A DNA stretch of 15,851 nt from an uncultured Fidelibacterota bacterium (GTDB lineage Bacteria; Fidelibacterota; Fidelibacteria; Fidelibacterales; Fidelibacteraceae). The position numbers were made by a program, and so were the translations under genes. The DNA lies in contig CALMFL010000218.1 of the NCBI GenBank assembly GCA_937862595.1, forward strand, positions 1 to 15,851, written 5' to 3'. Numbering within the stretch: position 1 is the stretch's first letter; every line of letters starts with the position of its first letter. The notes beneath the pieces were generated by a model that did not search any database, was not told where the DNA came from, and worked only from the letters and a program-made list of their open reading frames with translations. This document shows positions 15,196-15,851 of the stretch, piece after piece.

Positions 15196-15780
15196 ATGAG
15201 ACACCAAGTACGAGGCAATTCACTGGGACGCAGCGCCAGTCATCGCAATGCGATGCTGTCAAACATGGCCATTTCCCTTTTGATCCACAAACAGATCAAA
15301 ACCACGGAAGCAAAGGCCAAGGAAGCGCGTCGTCTGGTTGAACGCCTGATCACATATGGAAAAAAAGACACGACCCATGCCCGGCGGCTGGCATTTGCCA
15401 TCCTCCGCGACAAAAAAGCGACGGCGGCATTGTTCGACGAGATCGCGCCGGTCTACGCTACCCGTCAGGGCGGCTATACGCGCATGATCAAACTCGGTTT
15501 CCGCCCCAACGATACGGCAAAGATCGTCTTGCTCCAGCTGGTCGATTTCTTCGGTGAAGAAACCAAAAAGGACAAGAAAAAGGCAGGCGACAAAAAAACC
15601 GCCGTTAAACCCGCCGCAGAAAAGAAAAGCAAAGACGCCGTGAAAGAAGCCGCCGCGGAAGTGCCCGCCGAAGCCCCTGCAGAGGAAATTGAAGCGGCAG
15701 AACCCGCCGAAGCGCCCGAAACAACGCCCGGTGCGCCTGCTGAGGATGCGGAAGTCGTTGAAGAAAAACCTGAAGAATAG
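15196..15780 (+). CDS. rplQ: 50S ribosomal protein L17 with long low-complexity C-terminal tail
   Basis: L17 lies near the tunnel exit. Residues 1-120 are the standard core: RHQVRGNSLGRSASHRNAML (2-21), TTEAKAKEARRLVERLIT (36-53) and GGYTRMIKLGFRPNDTAKI (92-110). The other 74 residues are extra: a Lys-rich part (124-150) and then an Ala/Glu/Pro-rich acidic part (151-194) ending EEKPEE. This tail should be disordered. Tails of this kind occur in Bacteroidota and relatives; its role is not known to me. AAGGA overlaps the rpoA stop 9 nt upstream. It is the last gene before the terminator. Confidence 0.98.
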   Translation: MRHQVRGNSLGRSASHRNAMLSNMAISLLIHKQIKTTEAKAKEARRLVERLITYGKKDTTHARRLAFAILRDKKATAALFDEIAPVYATRQGGYTRMIKLGFRPNDTAKIVLLQLVDFFGEETKKDKKKAGDKKTAVKPAAEKKSKDAVKEAAAEVPAEAPAEEIEAAEPAEAPETTPGAPAEDAEVVEEKPEE

Positions 15781-15808
15781 CAACCCGCTGTTCATGCTGA
15801 TACCCTTC

Positions 15809-15841
15809 GGGCCCTCCTGCTTAAACAAGAGGGCCCTTTTT
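15809..15841 (+). terminator. Intrinsic terminator after rplQ
   Basis: GGGCCCTC (15809-15816) and GAGGGCCC (15829-15836) form a perfect 8-bp, GC-rich stem with a 12-nt loop, followed directly by five T (15837-15841). It starts 28 nt after the rplQ stop. It is the only convincing Rho-independent terminator I see in the window, so it probably ends the whole array. Confidence 0.92.
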
Positions 15842-15851
15842 GTTAGGTCCA

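Noticed and set aside
14401..15207. 268-residue minus-strand frame across rpoA
   Set aside because: Fully antisense to rpoA with no family similarity or plausible ribosome-binding site; a shadow frame. The same applies to the 251-residue frame antisense to secY (10844-11599).

Overview
The window is one uninterrupted plus-strand array of 31 translation and housekeeping genes, from tuf (EF-Tu) to rplQ (L17), followed by an intrinsic terminator at about 15809-15841. It is the end of a str-type operon (tuf), the S10 operon (rpsJ to rpsQ), the spc operon (rplN to secY, then map, infA and rpmJ) and the alpha operon (rpsM to rplQ) fused head to tail. No tRNA, rRNA, mobile element, CRISPR array or non-housekeeping gene is visible, and almost all sequence is coding. 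The longest spacers are 72 nt (rpsJ-rplC), 46 nt (infA-rpmJ) and 37 nt (rplF-rplR).

The organism is a bacterium. Gene order (secY-map-infA-rpmJ-rpsM-rpsK-rpsD-rpoA-rplQ, with no adk between secY and map), the S10 segment RSPHVDKKSREQF, the S4 N-terminus (YPPGEHG, then a KYTYGILEKQF segment) and an L17 with a long Lys-rich then Ala/Glu-rich tail all point to the FCB side of the tree (Bacteroidota, Chlorobi/Ignavibacteria and uncultured relatives). Frequent good Shine-Dalgarno sites (AGGAGG before rpsM, rpsK and rpmD) argue against typical Bacteroidota, which use them little, so a deeper-branching FCB lineage is my best guess. I cannot name the phylum.

Region by region: 1-1194 is tuf; 1209-6252 is S10, L3, L4, L23, L2, S19, L22, S3, L16, L29 and S17; 6282-10271 is L14, L24, L5, S14, S8, L6, L18, S5, L30 and L15; 10268-12745 is secY, map, infA and rpmJ; 12760-15780 is S13, S11, S4, rpoA and L17. 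Together they make ribosomal subunits, the elongation and initiation factors that work on them, the channel and N-terminal Met peptidase that handle nascent chains, and the RNA polymerase alpha subunit. Spacing is tight, with ATGA-type overlaps at rplC/rplD, rpmD/rplO and rplO/secY, so translational coupling is likely.

I found no previously undescribed system. The points worth a second look are modest: tuf has strikingly different synonymous codon use from its neighbours (Thr ACG, Ala GCG); a perfect 10-bp tandem duplication creates the rpsH start codon; the two longest spacers each carry a mini-ORF ending at or just before a GTG start; L17 has a long low-complexity tail; and S4 keeps two odd cysteines. 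Seven genes use GTG or TTG starts, and rpsE probably starts at a TTG 15 nt inside the longest reading frame.
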